DNA of 8,519 nucleotides from Chloroflexota bacterium. Lineage in GTDB: Bacteria > Chloroflexota > Limnocylindria > Limnocylindrales > CSP1-4. Below, in pieces: positions 7,198 through 8,519 of the stretch. The stretch is taken from NCBI GenBank assembly GCA_027457005.1, contig DAIDTV010000062.1, positions 1-8,519 on the forward strand, in the 5' to 3' direction. The position numbers were made by a program, and so were the translations under genes. Every line of letters starts with the position of its first letter. The stretch's first letter is position 1. The notes beneath the pieces are model-generated. The model saw nothing but the letters and a program-made list of their open reading frames with translations. It was not told the DNA's origin and did no database searches.

Positions 7198-7964
7198 CGG
7201 AGGAGGCGACGTACCCGGCCGCCCGGTCGGCCGTCGGTCTCCGTCGCGGCTGGCGTGCGGTTCGGCTCCGCGGATGCACCGGGGGGCGCAGCCGAGGGCG
7301 AGCGGAGCACGTAGCCCGCACCCCGGACGGTCTCCAGGCGCGGGACCCCCGGCCCGGTGCCCAGGCGGACCCGGAGGGCCCGCACGTAGACGTCGATGAT
7401 GTTCGAGGTGCCCTCGTAGGCCCAGTCCCAGACCCGCTCGAGGAGGGTGGTGCGGGAGACCACCTCGTCGGGATGGCGCACCAGGAACTCGAGCAGGGCG
7501 AACTGCCGAGACGAGAGCGGTACCTCGGTCCCATCGACGCTCACCCGGTGGGCCGCCGGGTCGAGCGTGAGGGAGCCGAGGGCCAGGACCGTGGGCCGCT
7601 CGCTGGGACCGCGGCGCGCCAGGGCCCGCAGCCGCGCCAGCAGTTCGACGAAGGCGAACGGTTTGACCAGGTAGTCGTCGGCTCCCACGTCGAGGCCGCG
7701 AACCCGGTCCTCCACCGCGTCGCGCGCGGTGAGCATGAGCACCGGCGTCCAGTTGCCGGCCGCGCGCAGCTCGGCGCAGAACGAGAACCCATCGCCGTCC
7801 GGGAGCATGACGTCGAGGACCAGGACGTCGTAGGTGCCCTCGGACGCGAGCCAGCGGGCATCCTCGATGGTGGCCGCGGGGTCCACGGCGTGCCCGTCGC
7901 CCCGGAGCCCGCGCTGGAGCAGGCCGCTGAGGCGCACGTCGTCCTCGAGCAGCAGGAGTTTCAC
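7194..7964 (-). CDS. OmpR/PhoB-family response regulator
   Basis: Cytoplasmic DNA-binding regulator of 256 residues. The start is GTG (7964-7962), giving VKLLLLEDDVRLS with no N-terminal excess; only a weak GAGCGG lies upstream as ribosome site. The receiver (1-115) has E7/D8/D9, phospho-acceptor D51 in VLVLDVMLPD, T79 and K101 in LVKPF. The winged-helix DNA-binding domain spans about 127-222, with LSSRQFALLEFLVRHPDEVVSR, the recognition-helix region SNIIDVYVRALRVRLG and the wing ending TVRGAGYVLR. A Pro/Ala/Arg-rich tail of about 34 residues follows the normal domain end, without visible motif. It overlaps the kinase gene by 4 nt. Regulators of this family bind tandem half-sites about 11 bp apart, and such a repeat lies 77-94 nt upstream, suggesting autoregulation. 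Confidence 0.95.
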   Translation of the reverse strand: MKLLLLEDDVRLSGLLQRGLRGDGHAVDPAATIEDARWLASEGTYDVLVLDVMLPDGDGFSFCAELRAAGNWTPVLMLTARDAVEDRVRGLDVGADDYLVKPFAFVELLARLRALARRGPSERPTVLALGSLTLDPAAHRVSVDGTEVPLSSRQFALLEFLVRHPDEVVSRTTLLERVWDWAYEGTSNIIDVYVRALRVRLGTGPGVPRLETVRGAGYVLRSPSAAPPGASAEPNRTPAATETDGRPGGRVRRLLR

Positions 7965-8029
7965 GGGCGCCGCTCGCGCGGGGCGCCGATCATGCCGGAG
8001 GAGACGGGCCGGAACATCACCGTCCCATT

Positions 8030-8041
8030 CTGGGGCCCCAG
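8030..8041. repeat. 12-bp perfect palindrome in the divergent intergenic region
   Basis: CTGGGGCCCCAG is self-complementary; with one internal mismatch the symmetry extends to ATT...GAT at 8027-8044. Its last base is the first base of the tandem repeat that follows. It could be a dyad protein-binding site. The centre GGGGCCCC can also arise by chance at high GC, so function is uncertain. Confidence 0.4.
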
Positions 8042-8081
8042 GATGAACGTCGGATGAATCCTGACGCAGTCGGCATTCATC
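8041..8081. promoter_or_regulatory. Candidate operator for the OmpR-type regulator
   Basis: GGATGAA occurs at 8041-8047 and again at 8052-8058, exactly 11 bp apart. On the minus strand this reads TTCATCC-N4-TTCATCC. One helical turn between direct half-sites is what OmpR/PhoB-family dimers recognise. An inverted copy, ATTCATC at 8075-8081, pairs with GATGAAT at 8053-8059. The element lies between the regulator (start 7964) and the divergent secreted-protein gene (start 8160), so it could control both. The repeats are seen directly; the binding role is inferred from family knowledge. Confidence 0.55.
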
Positions 8082-8145
8082 GTCGCCTCATGGCGTGCCT
8101 GCCAGGCTTCGGACAGCGATCGGGCAGCGGGCCCGGTCCTTCAAC

Positions 8146-8151
8146 AAGGAG
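8146..8151 (+). promoter_or_regulatory. Ribosome binding site of the secreted-protein gene
   Basis: AAGGAG is a good Shine-Dalgarno match 8 nt before ATG 8160 and supports that start over other frames, including an open frame starting at 8054 that runs through the candidate operator. Confidence 0.65.
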
Positions 8152-8159
8152 CGATCACC

Positions 8160-8519
8160 ATGATCCTCGCACGTCTGCGCGGCGCCGCCCTGGGCGGTCT
8201 CGCCGTGCTTCTCCTGAGCGGCGCCGGCGTCGCGTTCGCCGGCAACGCCACGCCTGCCCCGGCCAAGGTAGTGACGGCCCCGGTGAGCAACCAGGCCGTG
8301 GTCTCCACCACGCTGAACGCCAGCGGGTCGACGGCCGGCGGTGGGGCCGACGTCCAGCAGGGCGACCAGACCGCCCCCGATACCGCGGCCACCACCGCGG
8401 AGCAGGCCGGGGCGGAGGCCCCCGAGTCCGCCACTGAACCGGCCGGAACCGCGGCGGAGAGCGCCACGTCGGCCGAGGCCGATGGCCCGGGCGGGCACCA
8501 GGACGCCGCCGGTCAGAAC
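8160..8519 (+). CDS. Secreted Ala/Thr/Glu-rich protein of unknown function (3' end outside window)
   Basis: The frame is open for 120 codons from ATG 8160 to the window edge with no stop. The N-terminus is a classic Sec signal peptide: MILARLRG, a hydrophobic core (ALGGLAVLLLSGAGVAF) and a likely cleavage site after AFA near residue 27. The mature part is low-complexity, rich in Ala, Thr, Ser, Gly, Glu and Pro, acidic, without cysteine in the visible part, and probably disordered. The last visible residues, ADGPGGHQDAAGQN, break the pattern and may begin a more conserved C-terminal motif. I do not recognise a function. It is divergent from the OmpR-type pair and shares its promoter region, so it may be a target of that regulator or part of an envelope response. 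The signal peptide and ribosome site support it as real. Confidence 0.75.
   Translation, partial: MILARLRGAALGGLAVLLLSGAGVAFAGNATPAPAKVVTAPVSNQAVVSTTLNASGSTAGGGADVQQGDQTAPDTAATTAEQAGAEAPESATEPAGTAAESATSAEADGPGGHQDAAGQN

Noticed and set aside
5779..7314. 511-codon plus-strand open frame across the OmpR-type kinase
   Set aside because: Opposite a complete kinase with H, N and G boxes; its product is Arg/Gly/Ala/Gln-rich without recognisable motifs, so it is a shadow.
8054..8437. Plus-strand open frame starting inside the candidate operator
   Set aside because: It has no ribosome site and an Arg/Gly/Pro-rich product; the overlapping frame from 8160 has a good ribosome site and a signal peptide.
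1..8519. Mobile elements, CRISPR arrays, phage genes or structural RNA genes
   Set aside because: No transposase or integrase motifs, no regularly spaced repeats and no tRNA- or rRNA-like stretch were seen on reading; weak RNA structures cannot be excluded without a covariance search.

Overview
This is a very GC-rich window with compact genes, frequent GTG starts, stop/start overlaps of the ATGA and GTGA type, and a transporter binding protein that carries a lipobox and so is probably membrane-anchored. That suggests a monoderm high-GC bacterium, an actinomycete or a high-GC Chloroflexota member. The sequence alone does not decide between them. No rRNA, tRNA, CRISPR array, transposase or phage gene was seen.

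Layout. Positions 1-207 hold the last 68 codons of a membrane transporter, probably MFS, followed at once by a terminator-like hairpin (210-226). A CitA/DcuS-family sensor kinase (299-1900) and its CitB/DcuR-family response regulator (1902-2594) follow with a 1-nt gap. After a 211-nt gap with hairpins and repeats comes a three-gene NitT/TauT-type ABC importer on the same strand: ATPase (2806-3669), permease (3666-4571, ATGA overlap) and lipoprotein substrate-binding protein (4624-5679). A strong hairpin (5723-5744) separates this block from a convergent OmpR-type two-component pair on the minus strand: kinase 5812-7197 and regulator 7194-7964, overlapping at GTGA. A 195-nt divergent intergenic region (7965-8159) holds a 12-bp palindrome, a tandem 7-mer repeat at 11-bp spacing and an inverted copy of it. 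Beyond it, a small secreted, Ala/Thr/Glu-rich protein starts at 8160 and runs off the window end.

How the genes may work together. The first half reads as a sense-and-import module. A membrane kinase with an extracytoplasmic Cache-like domain of the carboxylate-sensing family probably controls, through its HTH regulator, the adjacent ABC importer. The importer's family usually takes up small organic anions such as sulfonates, nitrate, or aromatic and other carboxylates, and the real substrate is not readable here. The second half is a separate envelope- or stress-type two-component system. Its regulator probably binds the tandem repeat in the divergent region and so could control both its own operon and the secreted protein.

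All genes belong to known families. I see no clearly novel system. The most interesting leads are the CitAB-type sensor paired with a NitT/TauT importer, the operator-like structure at 8030-8081, and the uncharacterised secreted protein beside it.
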